Shown one piece after another: positions 11,264-20,817 of a stretch of DNA of 64,000 bases (position 1 is its first letter; the number at the start of each line of letters is the position of its first letter). A program made the translations under genes and the position numbers. The notes under the pieces are model-generated. The model did not search any database. It worked only from the letters and a program-made list of their open reading frames with translations, and had not been told where the DNA came from. This stretch comes from Stenotrophomonas lactitubi (lineage in GTDB: Bacteria; Pseudomonadota; Gammaproteobacteria; Xanthomonadales; Xanthomonadaceae), in contig NZ_PHQX01000001.1 in assembly GCF_002803515.1 (NCBI RefSeq), positions 310,001 through 374,000 on the forward strand. Reading direction: 5' to 3'.

Positions 11264-11305
11264 ATTTCCTGTCCTGAACCACCTGTACCTGTTGGAAGCC
11301 TTGCC

Positions 11306-12577
11306 GTGAAGAACACCCCGACCACTCTGGCCGATTGGCTGGATTACATTGAACGCCAGCACCCGGCCACCATCGACATGGGACTGGAGCGCGTGCGCAC
11401 AGTGGCCACCGCGATGGGCCTGGGCACACCGGCCAGGCACACCATCGTGGTCGGTGGTACCAACGGCAAGGGCTCCACCGTTGCCTTCATCGAAGCCATC
11501 GCGCGCGCTGCGGGCTGGAAGGTCGGTGCGTACACCTCACCGCACCTGCTGCGCTACAACGAGCGCGTGCGCATCGATGGCCAGGATGCCGATGACGCCG
11601 CACTGGTCGCTGCGTTCAACACGGTCGAGGCCGCGCGCGGTGATGTGACGCTGACCTATTTCGAGTACGGAACGCTGGCCGCGCTGCAGTTGTTCGCCGA
11701 TGCCGATCTCGATCTGGCCGTGCTGGAAGTCGGCCTTGGCGGCCGCCTGGATGCGGTCAACATCGTCGACGCAGACGTGTCGGTGATCACCACCGTGGAC
11801 ATCGATCATGCCGAATGGCTGGGCGAGGACCGCGAGGCCATCGGTGCCGAGAAGGCCGGCATCATCCGCGGCTGGAAGCCGGTGATCCTGGGCGAGACCG
11901 ATCCGCCGTCGAGCGTACTGGCGCGCGCCTATCTGGTAGGTGCCAATGCGATCCGCGGTGGCAGCGACTACTTCTACGAACCGATCGATGCGCAGCGTTG
12001 GCGTTGGCGCGATGTGGGCACCCGCCTGGAGCTGCCGACCCCGGCGCTGGCTGGGCCGATCCAGCTGGCCAATGCCGGTGCGGCGATCGCTGCGCTGCGT
12101 GCACTGGACAAGCCGGTGCCGCGCGCGGCCTGGGCCGCAGGCGTGGCAGCGGCGCGCATCGCCGGGCGCCTGCAGGCGTTCGAGCGCGATGGCGTGCAGG
12201 TTCGCGTCGATGTCGGCCACAACCCGCAGGCGGCCGGCCAGCTGGCGCGCGCGCTGAAGGCCGAGGCTGCCCCCGGGCGCACCCTGGCGGTGTACGCCGC
12301 GCTGCAGGACAAGGACGCCGTGGGCGTGGTGCAGGCCCTGCAGGACGTGGTGAGCGACTGGACCCTGGCCGGGCTGGATGGCCCGCGTGGGCAGAGCGCG
12401 GCGCAACTGCAGGTACGCCTGGCCGATACCGCCGCAGCCACTGCGGCGCTGGCCGATACGGTCGAACAGGCGCTGGCGCAGGTGCTGGCCCGTGCCGAAC
12501 GCGGCGACCGGATACTGGTGTTCGGCTCCTTCCATACCGCAGCCGCTGCGCTGCAATGGCTGCAGGCCCCTGCCTGA
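11306..12577 (+). CDS. folC: Bifunctional folylpolyglutamate synthase / dihydrofolate synthase
   Basis: This 423-residue cytoplasmic ATP-dependent ligase adds glutamate to dihydropteroate and to tetrahydrofolate. The P-loop GTNGKGST is at residues 51-58, and the Mur-ligase-family segment TTVDIDHAEWLG near 153 follows. The C-terminal domain carries DVGHNPQAA, the family's second conserved block. It starts with GTG at 11306 behind GGAAG. It heads the order folC-SPOR-cvpA-purF, the same order as around E. coli folC-dedD-cvpA-purF, which supports the call. Confidence 0.95.
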   Translation: MKNTPTTLADWLDYIERQHPATIDMGLERVRTVATAMGLGTPARHTIVVGGTNGKGSTVAFIEAIARAAGWKVGAYTSPHLLRYNERVRIDGQDADDAALVAAFNTVEAARGDVTLTYFEYGTLAALQLFADADLDLAVLEVGLGGRLDAVNIVDADVSVITTVDIDHAEWLGEDREAIGAEKAGIIRGWKPVILGETDPPSSVLARAYLVGANAIRGGSDYFYEPIDAQRWRWRDVGTRLELPTPALAGPIQLANAGAAIAALRALDKPVPRAAWAAGVAAARIAGRLQAFERDGVQVRVDVGHNPQAAGQLARALKAEAAPGRTLAVYAALQDKDAVGVVQALQDVVSDWTLAGLDGPRGQSAAQLQVRLADTAAATAALADTVEQALAQVLARAERGDRILVFGSFHTAAAALQWLQAPA

Positions 12578-12658
12578 CCGCCGTTCAGCCATTACCGACG
12601 CCGCCCGGTCGCGCACCCGTATAATCGACCGCAACGTCCAGCCTGCCGCCTGCCCTAC

Positions 12659-13696
12659 GTGGATACGCCCCTGAAACAGCGTCTGATTGGTGCCATCGTC
12701 CTGGTGGCCTTGGCCGTCATCTTCCTGCCGATGCTCGTCAAGGGCCCGGCCCCGGACAGCGGTGTGGCCAATGTGCCGATCGCCGCGCCCGATGCGCCTG
12801 CCGATGGCCAGTTCGAAACCCGCGAACTGCCGCTGGTCGCGCCTGCCGGTGGCGCCACCGGGTTGCAGAGCGGTCAGGCTCGTCCCGTCGAGGAGGCCGC
12901 CGCACCGGCTGCACCGCCGACCGTGGACACCTCGCCAGCAGTCGCCGCCGGCAACTACGCGGTGACCTTCGGCGCCTACGGCAGCCAGGCCGATGCCGAT
13001 GCGGTGGTCGCCTACCTGAAGCGCTCGCAGCTTCCGGGCTTCATCGAGACCGCATCGATCAACGGTCGCCCGGCCTGGCGCGTGCGCGTTGGACCGTATG
13101 CTGATCGTGCGCAGGCCGAAGCGGGCCGGCTGCAGGCGGTGAAGGTCCGCGCCGACGTGAAGGCAGAAGTCATCACCCTCGATGCCAAGCCCTCGACCAG
13201 CGCACCGGTGGCCAGCACGCCGGCGCCCGCGCCGAGCGCCAGCACCCCCGTCGCGGCGACTGCGCCGTCGGCGACCGGCAACCCGGTGCGCAGTGAAAGC
13301 CTGCCGCCGAGCACGCCAACCGCAGCAACAGCGCCGGCCACCAAGCCGGAACCGGCCAAGCCCGTGGCCAAGCCGGAACCAAAGCCCGAGCCCAAGCCGG
13401 AAGCGACCGCCAGCAAGCCGGCCACCCCGCCGAGTACGCCGGCCGCACCGGCTGCGAGCGGCGTGGGGTTTGCCGTGCAGCTCGGTGCATTCGGCCAGGC
13501 CAACGATGCCAACGCCCTGCGCGACAAGGTCCGCGCGGCAGGCTTCAGCGCCTTCGTCGAGCAGGTGCGCACCGAAAAGGGCAGCCTGCACCGGGTCCGC
13601 GTCGGGCCGGTCGCCAACCGCGCCGATGCCGAACAGTTGAAGGCGCAGGTCGCCGCCAAGGTCGGCGTGGCCGGTATGGTGCGACCGCACCCATGA
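12659..13696 (+). CDS. SPOR-domain protein (DedD-like, two SPOR domains)
   Basis: A 345-residue inner-membrane protein with a short cytoplasmic N-terminus and one membrane segment at residues 9-26. Two SPOR domains follow (about 98-175, NYAVTFGAYGS; about 267-345, GFAVQLGAFGQ), joined by a long Ala/Pro/Lys/Glu-rich linker. SPOR domains bind septal peptidoglycan denuded of stem peptides, so a division role like E. coli DedD is likely. DedD has one SPOR domain; the duplicated domain here is unusual for that protein. The start is GTG. Position between folC and cvpA matches dedD. Confidence 0.87.
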   Translation: MDTPLKQRLIGAIVLVALAVIFLPMLVKGPAPDSGVANVPIAAPDAPADGQFETRELPLVAPAGGATGLQSGQARPVEEAAAPAAPPTVDTSPAVAAGNYAVTFGAYGSQADADAVVAYLKRSQLPGFIETASINGRPAWRVRVGPYADRAQAEAGRLQAVKVRADVKAEVITLDAKPSTSAPVASTPAPAPSASTPVAATAPSATGNPVRSESLPPSTPTAATAPATKPEPAKPVAKPEPKPEPKPEATASKPATPPSTPAAPAASGVGFAVQLGAFGQANDANALRDKVRAAGFSAFVEQVRTEKGSLHRVRVGPVANRADAEQLKAQVAAKVGVAGMVRPHP

Positions 13697-13742
13697 CCTG
13701 TACGCAGCCCCGTTGCCAGCGCCGCCGAAGGAGCGGGGCGCC

Positions 13743-14522
13743 ATGATCGACGTGGTGCTGCTGATCGTGATCGCCGCCTCCACCCTGCTCGGGTTGCTGC
13801 GCGGCTTCGTCGGCATCGTCATCGGCACCGTATCGTGGCTGGTGGCTGCCTGGGCGGCTTTCGCCTTCGGCAATGACGCCGCACGCTGGTGGGCGGCACC
13901 GGCCGCGCCCGGCGGCGAGCATTTCATCGGCGGTTACCTCAGCGTCGGCATCGGCGTGATGGTCGTCGTCGCCGTGATCGGCATGGTCATCAAGGCCATC
14001 GTCCACCGCAACATGCTGGGCAGCCTGGACCGCCTGCTGGGTGGGATCCTTGGCGCCGTGCGTGGGGGCCTCATCGCGGCCGTGCTGCTGCTGCTGGCCG
14101 GCTTCACCCCGCTCACCGCCGAACCCTCCTGGCGCGGCTCGGCGCTGCGTCCGGTGCTGAACCCGGCCGTGGGCTGGATGAACAGCAAGCTGCCGCACTG
14201 GCAGGTGCCGGGGGCCGACCTGCTGCCCAAGGCCTTGCCGATGGACGCACTGTCCCCATCTGCGTTGATGGAGCTGGGCAAAAGCGCCGGCGCCGGAGTG
14301 GGCAAGCCGGGGGCGACAGGCGATAATGGCGTACTCGGTCAGATAGTGGCGGGCAGCGGATGGCTGCGGCCTGCGAAGGCGGAACAGGGCGAGGCATATG
14401 ATCCGGCCGAAGTGCGCCCGGACGCCCCAGCACTACCGGGCAGCATCGAGCCGGGCGACCCGGCCAATGTCGACCGCAGACGCGGCGACAACTCTGGCCA
14501 GGTACGGCCACCTTCCTTGTAA
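13743..14522 (+). CDS. cvpA: CvpA family inner-membrane protein
   Basis: A 259-residue protein with about four membrane segments in its first 125 residues (MIDVVLLIVIAASTLLGLLR onward), typical of CvpA, named for colicin V production. It then has an unusually long polar C-terminal tail of some 100 residues rich in Pro, Gly and Asp. E. coli CvpA is much shorter (about 160 residues), so the tail is extra. AAGGAG precedes the ATG at 13743, supporting it over an in-frame ATG ten codons upstream. It lies directly upstream of purF, as in many proteobacteria. Confidence 0.87.
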   Translation: MIDVVLLIVIAASTLLGLLRGFVGIVIGTVSWLVAAWAAFAFGNDAARWWAAPAAPGGEHFIGGYLSVGIGVMVVVAVIGMVIKAIVHRNMLGSLDRLLGGILGAVRGGLIAAVLLLLAGFTPLTAEPSWRGSALRPVLNPAVGWMNSKLPHWQVPGADLLPKALPMDALSPSALMELGKSAGAGVGKPGATGDNGVLGQIVAGSGWLRPAKAEQGEAYDPAEVRPDAPALPGSIEPGDPANVDRRRGDNSGQVRPPSL

Positions 14523-14552
14523 CTGGGCACAGCCCAGCGGAGACCTCGCATC

Positions 14553-16019
14553 ATGTGTGGCATCGTCGGAATCGTCGGCAACCAGAACGTCGCCGGGCAG
14601 TTGTATGACGGCTTGACCGTCCTCCAGCATCGCGGCCAGGACGCGGCGGGCATCGCCACCGTCAACGGCAGCCGCCTGCGGGTGCAGAAGGCCACCGGCC
14701 TGGTCCGCGATGTCTTCGATGCACGCACCATGTCCACCCTGGAAGGCAGCGTCGGTATCGCCCATGTGCGCTACCCGACCGCGGGTTCCGAAGGCATGGA
14801 CGAGGCGCAGCCGTTCTACGTCAATTCGCCGTACGGCATCGCGCTGGCCCACAACGGCAACCTGATCAACACCGAGGACCTGCGCCAGCAGGTGTTCGAG
14901 CAGGACCGCCGCAACGTCAATACCGATTCGGACAGCGAAGTGCTGTTGAACGTGTTCGCCTACGAACTGGAACAGCAGCGCCAGCTCAGCCCGGAAGCCG
15001 CCATCCGCGCGGTGGCCGGCGTGCACCGTCGCTGCAAGGGCGGCTATGCGGTGGTCAGCGTGGTGCTGGGCCTGGGCCTGGTCGCTTTCCGCGATCCGCA
15101 TGGCATCCGCCCGCTGGTGCTGGGCAAGCGCAGCCACGCCGAGGGTGACGAGTACATCGTTGCCTCCGAGTCGGCCGCGCTGGACGTGCTGGGCTTCCAG
15201 CGCGTGCGTGACGTGCAGCCGGGCGAAGCGCTGGTGATCACCGCGCGCGGTGAACTGTTCTCGGAAATCTGCGCCGAGCCGGCCGAACACACCCCGTGCA
15301 TCTTCGAGTACGTGTACTTCGCACGCCCCGATTCGATGATCGACAACGTGTCGGTGCACAAGGCGCGCATGCGCATGGGCATCAAGCTGGGCGAGAAGAT
15401 CCTGCGCCTGCGCCCGGACCACGACATCGACACCATCATCCCGATCCCGGACACCTCGCGCGATGCTGCGCTGGAGATCTCCAACGTGCTCGGGGTGAAG
15501 TACCGCGAAGGCTTCATCAAGAACCGTTACATCGGCCGCACGTTCATCATGCCGGGCCAGGGCGAGCGGGTGAAGTCGGTGCGCCGCAAGCTCAACCCGA
15601 TCCACCTGGAGTTCCGCAACCGCGTGGTGCTGCTGGTGGACGACTCGATCGTGCGCGGCACCACCAGCCAGCAGATCGTGCAGATGGCGCGAGATGCCGG
15701 CGCGCGCAAGGTCTACCTGGCCAGCGCCGCACCGCCGGTGCGTTACCCGAACATCTACGGCATCGACATGCCGGCCGCTGAAGAACTGGTCGCGCACAAC
15801 CGCAGCATCGAGGAAATCGAAGCCCACCTGGGCTGCGACTGGCTGATCTACCAGGACATCGAAGACATGGAAGCGGCGGTGAGCGAAGGCAATCCGGCGC
15901 TGCGCAACTTCGATTCGTCGTGCTTCAACGGGCATTACCCGACGGGCATCGAACCGGGCTACTTCGAGCGCATCCAGCAGCTGCGTTCGGACGACGCCAA
16001 GCACAAGCGCCGCGCCTGA
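14553..16019 (+). CDS. purF: Amidophosphoribosyltransferase
   Basis: This 488-residue enzyme catalyses the committed step of purine synthesis, converting PRPP and glutamine to 5-phosphoribosylamine. The N-terminal glutaminase nucleophile Cys2 follows the initiator Met ([10 protein letters not shown]), so no propeptide is present. The phosphoribosyltransferase half carries [19 protein letters not shown], the PRPP-binding loop. No four-cysteine iron-sulfur set is evident, as in the E. coli-type enzyme. Translation is probably coupled to cvpA, 30 bases upstream. Confidence 0.97.
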   Translation: MCGIVGIVGNQNVAGQLYDGLTVLQHRGQDAAGIATVNGSRLRVQKATGLVRDVFDARTMSTLEGSVGIAHVRYPTAGSEGMDEAQPFYVNSPYGIALAHNGNLINTEDLRQQVFEQDRRNVNTDSDSEVLLNVFAYELEQQRQLSPEAAIRAVAGVHRRCKGGYAVVSVVLGLGLVAFRDPHGIRPLVLGKRSHAEGDEYIVASESAALDVLGFQRVRDVQPGEALVITARGELFSEICAEPAEHTPCIFEYVYFARPDSMIDNVSVHKARMRMGIKLGEKILRLRPDHDIDTIIPIPDTSRDAALEISNVLGVKYREGFIKNRYIGRTFIMPGQGERVKSVRRKLNPIHLEFRNRVVLLVDDSIVRGTTSQQIVQMARDAGARKVYLASAAPPVRYPNIYGIDMPAAEELVAHNRSIEEIEAHLGCDWLIYQDIEDMEAAVSEGNPALRNFDSSCFNGHYPTGIEPGYFERIQQLRSDDAKHKRRA

Positions 16020-16029
16020 GGTCCAGGCG

Positions 16030-16854
16030 GTGATCGACGTGCCTGACGTCGGTGGCAATCTGCTGCGCGCCGCGCAGCAGTGCCTGGCCGAAGCCGATCC
16101 CCTGCGCAAGGTCGCACTGACCCAAGCCTACGCCGCTGCGTTCCGCGCCGGCCGGTTGAACGTACCGGCCGATGCGCCGCCAGCCGAACCGATCCGCATG
16201 CCGGGCCGACCGCCGCAGCTGCTGATGGTGCATCCGCGTGAAGTGCCCCGGCGCGGCCTGGGCGGTGTGGAGGGGCGCGCGGCGTTCATCCATGCCATCG
16301 CCCATATCGAGCTCAATGCGATCGACCTGGCCTGGGACGCGGTATACCGCTTCCGCGGTCTGCCGGCAGCGTTCCACGCCGACTGGGTGAGCTGCGCCGA
16401 CGACGAATCGCGCCACTTCATGCTGCTGCGCGAGCGCCTGCTGGCACACGGCCATGAGTACGCCGATTTCCCTGCGCACAACGGCCTGTGGGAAATGTGC
16501 GAGAAGACCGCGCACGACGGCCTCGCGCGCATGGCGCTGGTGCCGCGCGTGCTGGAAGCGCGTGGGCTGGACGTGACGCCTGGCATGATCGACAAGCTGC
16601 GCAATGTCGGCGACGGTGAAACCGCTGATGTGCTGGAAGTGATCCTGCGCGAGGAGGTTGCACACGTTGCCGCTGGGTCGCGCTGGTTCCGCTGGTACTG
16701 CGATCGCGCCGGCGTCGAACCGCGTGCACGTTTCAAGGAACTGCTGGTCGAGTATGCCGGTGGCTACCTGCACGGGCCGTTCAATATGGAAGCGCGCCTG
16801 CTGGCGGGGTTCGATGCGGATGAGCTCGCCAATCTGATCGAGCAGGCGGGTTGA
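16030..16854 (+). CDS. DUF455 family ferritin-like protein
   Basis: A 274-residue helical protein of the ferritin-like DUF455 family. Paired metal-ligand motifs are visible: AHIELNAIDLAWD near residue 94, DDESRHFMLL near 124, and EEVAHVAAG near 212. These suggest a di-iron centre, but the reaction is not known. It starts with GTG 10 bases after the purF stop, so it is probably co-transcribed with purF. Confidence 0.8.
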   Translation: MIDVPDVGGNLLRAAQQCLAEADPLRKVALTQAYAAAFRAGRLNVPADAPPAEPIRMPGRPPQLLMVHPREVPRRGLGGVEGRAAFIHAIAHIELNAIDLAWDAVYRFRGLPAAFHADWVSCADDESRHFMLLRERLLAHGHEYADFPAHNGLWEMCEKTAHDGLARMALVPRVLEARGLDVTPGMIDKLRNVGDGETADVLEVILREEVAHVAAGSRWFRWYCDRAGVEPRARFKELLVEYAGGYLHGPFNMEARLLAGFDADELANLIEQAG

Positions 16855-16874
16855 CCGGCGTCGGTTGATCCATC

Positions 16875-16964
16875 ATCCACGCATGGCGTGGATCTACTGC
16901 AAGGCCGGTACCCCGGTGGATGAGGTCCACCCGCCACCCCAGTAGATCCACGCCATGCGTGGAT
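16875..16964. repeat. Two facing SMAG-type repeats
   Basis: Inverted copies at 16875-16897 and 16942-16964 of GTAGATCCACGCCATGCGTG(GAT), with a smaller GGTGGA/TCCACC inverted repeat between them. They lie between convergent genes and could form a large hairpin in either transcript. Confidence 0.75.
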
Positions 16965-16977
16965 GCCGTTCGCTCGT

Positions 16978-18444
16978 TCACCCGTTCGGCAACACCACGC
17001 GCCTGCCATCCACCGTCGGCCGGTTGATGTAGAACAACCCCGGCCCGGGGCGGTACGGCAGCTCGCTGACACCGGCATCGGCGGTGTAGGTCAGGGCGGT
17101 ATCGCCCAGCGCATCGAAATTCCAGTGTGCGGACTGCATCAGGTAACGGCGGCGCAACAACGCTTCCTGCGTCGGGGTCAGCGACTGGCCGGCGATCAGA
17201 CGGCGCGCGATCGGCTGCAGTGCACCAGGCAGCTCCCAACCCGCCACCTCGGCGGCGTCGGCGGTCCAGGTCACGCCGGCATCGACGGCGTGCTTCTGCA
17301 TCACCTGCAGCGCCACCAGCTGATAGCGCCAATCGATGCGCCGGTGCAGCACCACCGCAGCGGTGACGTACAGCACCGGCGACATCAGCACGCTGCGGCT
17401 GCCGGCGCGTCGTTGCTGCTGCCACTGGTGCCAGACATCGACCCACACTTCCTTCGGGTTCAACCCCAGCTGCTGCCGCCAGCGCTCGGCGTCGGCCTGT
17501 GCTTCAGCGTAGGCGGTCGTCGCCTGCAGCAGTGCCAGTGGCGGTGTCTGGTAGTCCTCCACGCCGGGCCGGCGCAGCTGCTGCCGTCGGGGCCGGCTGA
17601 GCAGCTTGGGCCCTTCCTCCACCTGGTCGTAGCCTCCACCGATGTTGGCGTGCACACCGGGCAGTGCGATTTCGGGATGGGTCGGTGCCACCGTGGTCAA
17701 CGCATAGTGCTGGCGATGCTCATCGCGCGCGCTGAGCTGCAACACAGCCTCGGCGATGCCCGCGGGCAGGGCGATGCGGGGGTGCTCGTCGGCGCGACCG
17801 CCGTTGACGGCGACCACCGTGTCGAACAGGCCGATGAAGCGCAGTGTCGGCCGCGGCAGGGCGAAGCCGGTGCTGCACGAAAGCCCTGCCTGCAGCAGGA
17901 GCTGCCGCCAGCGCTCGGCATCCCACCCGCGCAGGTGGTTGGCCACATCGCGTGTGGCGGCCGCGCCCCGCGAATAGCCGAACAGATCCAGCTGCACGCT
18001 GTGCAGCGGCGCGCGCCACTGCGAGGCAAGTGCCGACAGTGCGGCCGGCAGCAACACCTGCAATGCACGCTGCACCTTCGCCTGCACGCCACTGGCGCCA
18101 ATCCCGAAGGCCAGGCCGATCAGGTCGTCTTCGGCATCGTCGCGGGTGCCGACACCTTCAACATAGATCGCCAGCGAAGGTGCGCTGCCCGGTGTGCGTC
18201 GGCTGTCCGGATACAGCTGGTGCAGGCGCGCGATGTTGGTGGCGCCGTTGTCGTAGCTGCTGGTGAGCCGGCTCTGGTAGGTCGAATCGTCATCGGCGCG
18301 GAGCAGGGCAGGGCGCGGTCGCGGCACCTGCCGGTGACCCTGCGCCAGGTTGTGCGCGTTGTTGCGGGTGCCATCGAAGAACAGGCCGATCCGCAGCAGG
18401 CCTGGATCAGCCGTCATGTCACTGCTGTGCTGTCCTGGTGCCAT
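16978..18444 (-). CDS. DUF2235 alpha/beta-hydrolase, Tle1-like putative phospholipase
   Basis: A protein of about 488 residues with an N-terminal DUF2235 domain. The family opening GLFFDGTRNN is at about residue 20, and the nucleophile elbow FGYSRGAA places the serine at residue 158. A later GLFDTV and PGVHANIGGGY supply plausible Asp and His. DUF2235 includes type VI secretion lipase effectors (Tle1) as well as housekeeping hydrolases. The C-terminal 200 residues are not recognised. No signal peptide, immunity-like gene, VgrG, PAAR or adaptor gene is adjacent, so an effector role is only a possibility. The start at 18444 follows GGGAA; ATG or GTG codons up to 18471 are alternatives. Confidence 0.75.
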   Translation of the reverse strand: MAPGQHSSDMTADPGLLRIGLFFDGTRNNAHNLAQGHRQVPRPRPALLRADDDSTYQSRLTSSYDNGATNIARLHQLYPDSRRTPGSAPSLAIYVEGVGTRDDAEDDLIGLAFGIGASGVQAKVQRALQVLLPAALSALASQWRAPLHSVQLDLFGYSRGAAATRDVANHLRGWDAERWRQLLLQAGLSCSTGFALPRPTLRFIGLFDTVVAVNGGRADEHPRIALPAGIAEAVLQLSARDEHRQHYALTTVAPTHPEIALPGVHANIGGGYDQVEEGPKLLSRPRRQQLRRPGVEDYQTPPLALLQATTAYAEAQADAERWRQQLGLNPKEVWVDVWHQWQQQRRAGSRSVLMSPVLYVTAAVVLHRRIDWRYQLVALQVMQKHAVDAGVTWTADAAEVAGWELPGALQPIARRLIAGQSLTPTQEALLRRRYLMQSAHWNFDALGDTALTYTADAGVSELPYRPGPGLFYINRPTVDGRRVVLPNG

Positions 18445-18670
18445 GTGCATTTCCCGTCGTGGCCACGTCACGGTAGCGCGAAAGCTGTGTGTTGGCGAAG
18501 TGTACTGACGCTTTTGACCTCACTGAACGCAGATGCGGTCGATCACAGATCGCGATTTCCATTCCCCTCATCTATTGAATTCACACGCCCTGCGCAGGCC
18601 TGATGGCCGAACCCGGCACTCCGGGTCGTGCTGCATCAACGCTGTCCACTTCACTCCAAGGAGCGACAAG

Positions 18671-19924
18671 ATGATGTCCAGATCGATAGGTAAAGCGACA
18701 GGTGGTCTGTTGTTGGGATTGTCGGTAGCGGCGGCCGCGAGTGCGGCGCCGTTGTTCGAGCCGGTCACCGTGCTCAGCCGTGCATCGGCCACCAGCGAGC
18801 CGGCACTGGGGCGATTGCTGGCCACCCCGTCCACCGCCGCCGTACAGGAAGTGCGTGTCGATGCTGCCGCCACCGCGCAGCCGCAGCTGGAATTCGAGCT
18901 GCTCGGGCAGAAGGTGCAGGCTGTGCGCAGCAAGGTCGAGGCGCTGCCGGATGGTGGCAGCGTCTGGTATGGCCAGCTGCGCGCGCCGTCCGATCGCCTG
19001 CAGGCGGCCACGTCCAATGGCCAGGACGATCCGGGCAACTCGCTGATCCTGGTGCGCTCGGGCAACACCCTCACCGGCTCGATCCGCAAGGACGGCAAGC
19101 TGTATCGCCTGCGTCCGCTGGGCAATCGCCACGTGCTGGTCGAGGTGGATGAGTCGCGGATGCCGGCCGACCATCCGGCCGACTACAACCAGTTGCCGAA
19201 GATCGCCATGCCGGCCAATGATCGCCTTGGCACCGCGCAGGCCTCGTCGGGAAGCCCGGCGACCATCCGCGTGCTGGTGGTGGCGACCAACGCTGCAGTG
19301 ACCGCCTACGGCGGCAACATGCAGTCGCTGGTGCAGCTGGCCGTTGCCGAGTCCAACCAGGGGTATACCAACAGCAACGTGGGCCTGACCCTGCAGCTGG
19401 CCGGTTATGAAACCACCAGCTACACCGAGTCCGGCAATTTCACCACCGACCTGTCGCGCTTCCGTGGCACCAGCGACGGCTACATGGACAGCATCCACAC
19501 CAGCCGCAACAACACGGCCGCCGACGTCGGCGTTCTGCTGATCAACAACACCAGTTACTGCGGGCTGGCCTCGGGCATCGGCTCCACGGCGTCGACGGCG
19601 TTTGCCGCGGTGTACTGGGATTGCGCCACCGGCTACTACTCGTTCGCCCATGAAATCGGCCATCTGCAGAGCGCACGGCACGATATCGCCAGTGATCCGA
19701 GCACGTCACCGTATGCCTATGGCCATGGCTATCGTTATGAGCCGGCCAGCGGGTCGCGCTGGCGCACGATCATGGCCTATGACTGCTCGGCCGGCTGCCC
19801 GCGGCTGAACTACTGGTCCAATCCGAACATCAGCTACAACGGCGTGCCGATGGGCATCGCCAGCAGTGCCGACAACCAGCGCGTGCTGGTCAATACCAAG
19901 GCCACCATCGCGGCCTTCCGCTGA
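18671..19924 (+). CDS. Secreted zinc metalloprotease (metzincin, reprolysin-like)
   Basis: A 417-residue exported protease. The signal peptide (about 26 residues, ending ASA) is followed by a propeptide-like region. The extended zinc motif HEIGHLQSARHD is at residues 327-338, supplying three histidine ligands and Glu328. A Met-turn candidate, IMAYDC, follows about 35 residues later. This is the metzincin HExxHxxxxxHD pattern found in M12-type peptidases. AAGGAG lies 7 bases before the ATG at 18671, so upstream starts are ignored. A role in extracellular protein digestion is inferred. Confidence 0.87.
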   Translation: MMSRSIGKATGGLLLGLSVAAAASAAPLFEPVTVLSRASATSEPALGRLLATPSTAAVQEVRVDAAATAQPQLEFELLGQKVQAVRSKVEALPDGGSVWYGQLRAPSDRLQAATSNGQDDPGNSLILVRSGNTLTGSIRKDGKLYRLRPLGNRHVLVEVDESRMPADHPADYNQLPKIAMPANDRLGTAQASSGSPATIRVLVVATNAAVTAYGGNMQSLVQLAVAESNQGYTNSNVGLTLQLAGYETTSYTESGNFTTDLSRFRGTSDGYMDSIHTSRNNTAADVGVLLINNTSYCGLASGIGSTASTAFAAVYWDCATGYYSFAHEIGHLQSARHDIASDPSTSPYAYGHGYRYEPASGSRWRTIMAYDCSAGCPRLNYWSNPNISYNGVPMGIASSADNQRVLVNTKATIAAFR

Positions 19925-19950
19925 GGCCAAGCGCCGACCAGGGGCGGCGT

Positions 19951-20000
19951 CTACCAGAGCGCGTGCACCTGCTCTGGTAGATGCCAACCTTGGTTGGCAC
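19951..20000. repeat. Hairpin plus SMAG-type repeat
   Basis: CTACCAGAGC (19951-19960) pairs with GCTCTGGTAG (19971-19980). The GTAG at 19977 also begins a SMAG unit, GTAGATGCCAACC-TTGGTTGGCA. The unit separates the convergent metalloprotease and lpxH genes. Confidence 0.7.
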
Positions 20001-20011
20001 CCTGCGACCCA

Positions 20012-20758
20012 TCAGACGCGCGCGAGCGTATCCAGGGTCCAGCCGTTGGCATCCACGCGCAGCACCGAGCCCTGTTCGTACCAGTCGCCCAGCACGATGC
20101 GGGTGCAGCTGCGTCCGCCGGCCTGCAGGGTGTGGATCGCCGGGCGATGGGTATGGCCATGGATCATCGTGTCCACGCCATGGCGCGCGTAAGTGGCTTC
20201 CACTTCGGCCGGGGCCACGTCGGTGACGGTTTCGAACTGCGCACGGTCGCCCTGCTTCATTTCCGACTGGCGCGCCTGGCTCGCATCGCGCGCTTTCTGC
20301 GCGAAGGCGATGCGCGCTTCCAGCGGCTGCGACAGGAACTGCGCCTGGAAGACAGGATCGCGGGTCTGGGCGCGGAACTGCTGGTAGGGGATGTCATCGG
20401 TGCATAGCAGATCGCCGTGCTGCAGCAGCACCGGGCGGCCGTACAGCTCGATCATGCACGGGTCCGGCAGGATGCGCAGGCCGGCGCGGCGGGCATAGTC
20501 TTCGCCGAGCAGGAAGTCACGGTTGCCGCGGATGAAGAACACCGGCACGCCGCTGTCGGACAGTACCTTCAGTGCATCGGCCACCGCATCGGCTGCGGCC
20601 GATGGGGTGTCCTCGCCGATCCAGGCTTCGAACAGATCGCCGAGGATGTACAGCGCGTCGGCGCCGGGCGCCTCCTCGCGCAGGAAGCGCAGGAACAGGT
20701 CGGTGATGGCCGGACGGCTGGGGTCCAGATGCAGATCGGAGATGAACAGCGTGGTCAT
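20012..20758 (-). CDS. lpxH: UDP-2,3-diacylglucosamine diphosphatase
   Basis: This 248-residue calcineurin-like phosphoesterase hydrolyses UDP-2,3-diacylglucosamine to lipid X in lipid A synthesis at the inner-membrane face. The metal-binding blocks are in order: [10 protein letters not shown] near residue 5, GDLFEAWIG near 42, GNRDFLLG near 80, HGDLLCTDD near 114, and [10 protein letters not shown] near 200. E. coli LpxH is 240 residues, so length fits. It is the only lipid A gene in the window. Confidence 0.95.
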   Translation of the reverse strand: MTTLFISDLHLDPSRPAITDLFLRFLREEAPGADALYILGDLFEAWIGEDTPSAAADAVADALKVLSDSGVPVFFIRGNRDFLLGEDYARRAGLRILPDPCMIELYGRPVLLQHGDLLCTDDIPYQQFRAQTRDPVFQAQFLSQPLEARIAFAQKARDASQARQSEMKQGDRAQFETVTDVAPAEVEATYARHGVDTMIHGHTHRPAIHTLQAGGRSCTRIVLGDWYEQGSVLRVDANGWTLDTLARV

Positions 20759-20817
20759 GCGGATATTCTAGGGCATCGCTTCGCCGGTAGCGCAGGGCCC
20801 TGCGCAGTCGCCGGGCA

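Noticed and set aside
16978..18444. DUF2235 protein as a Xanthomonadales type IV secretion effector
   Set aside because: The C-terminus lacks the glutamine-rich XVIPCD-type signal expected of those effectors.
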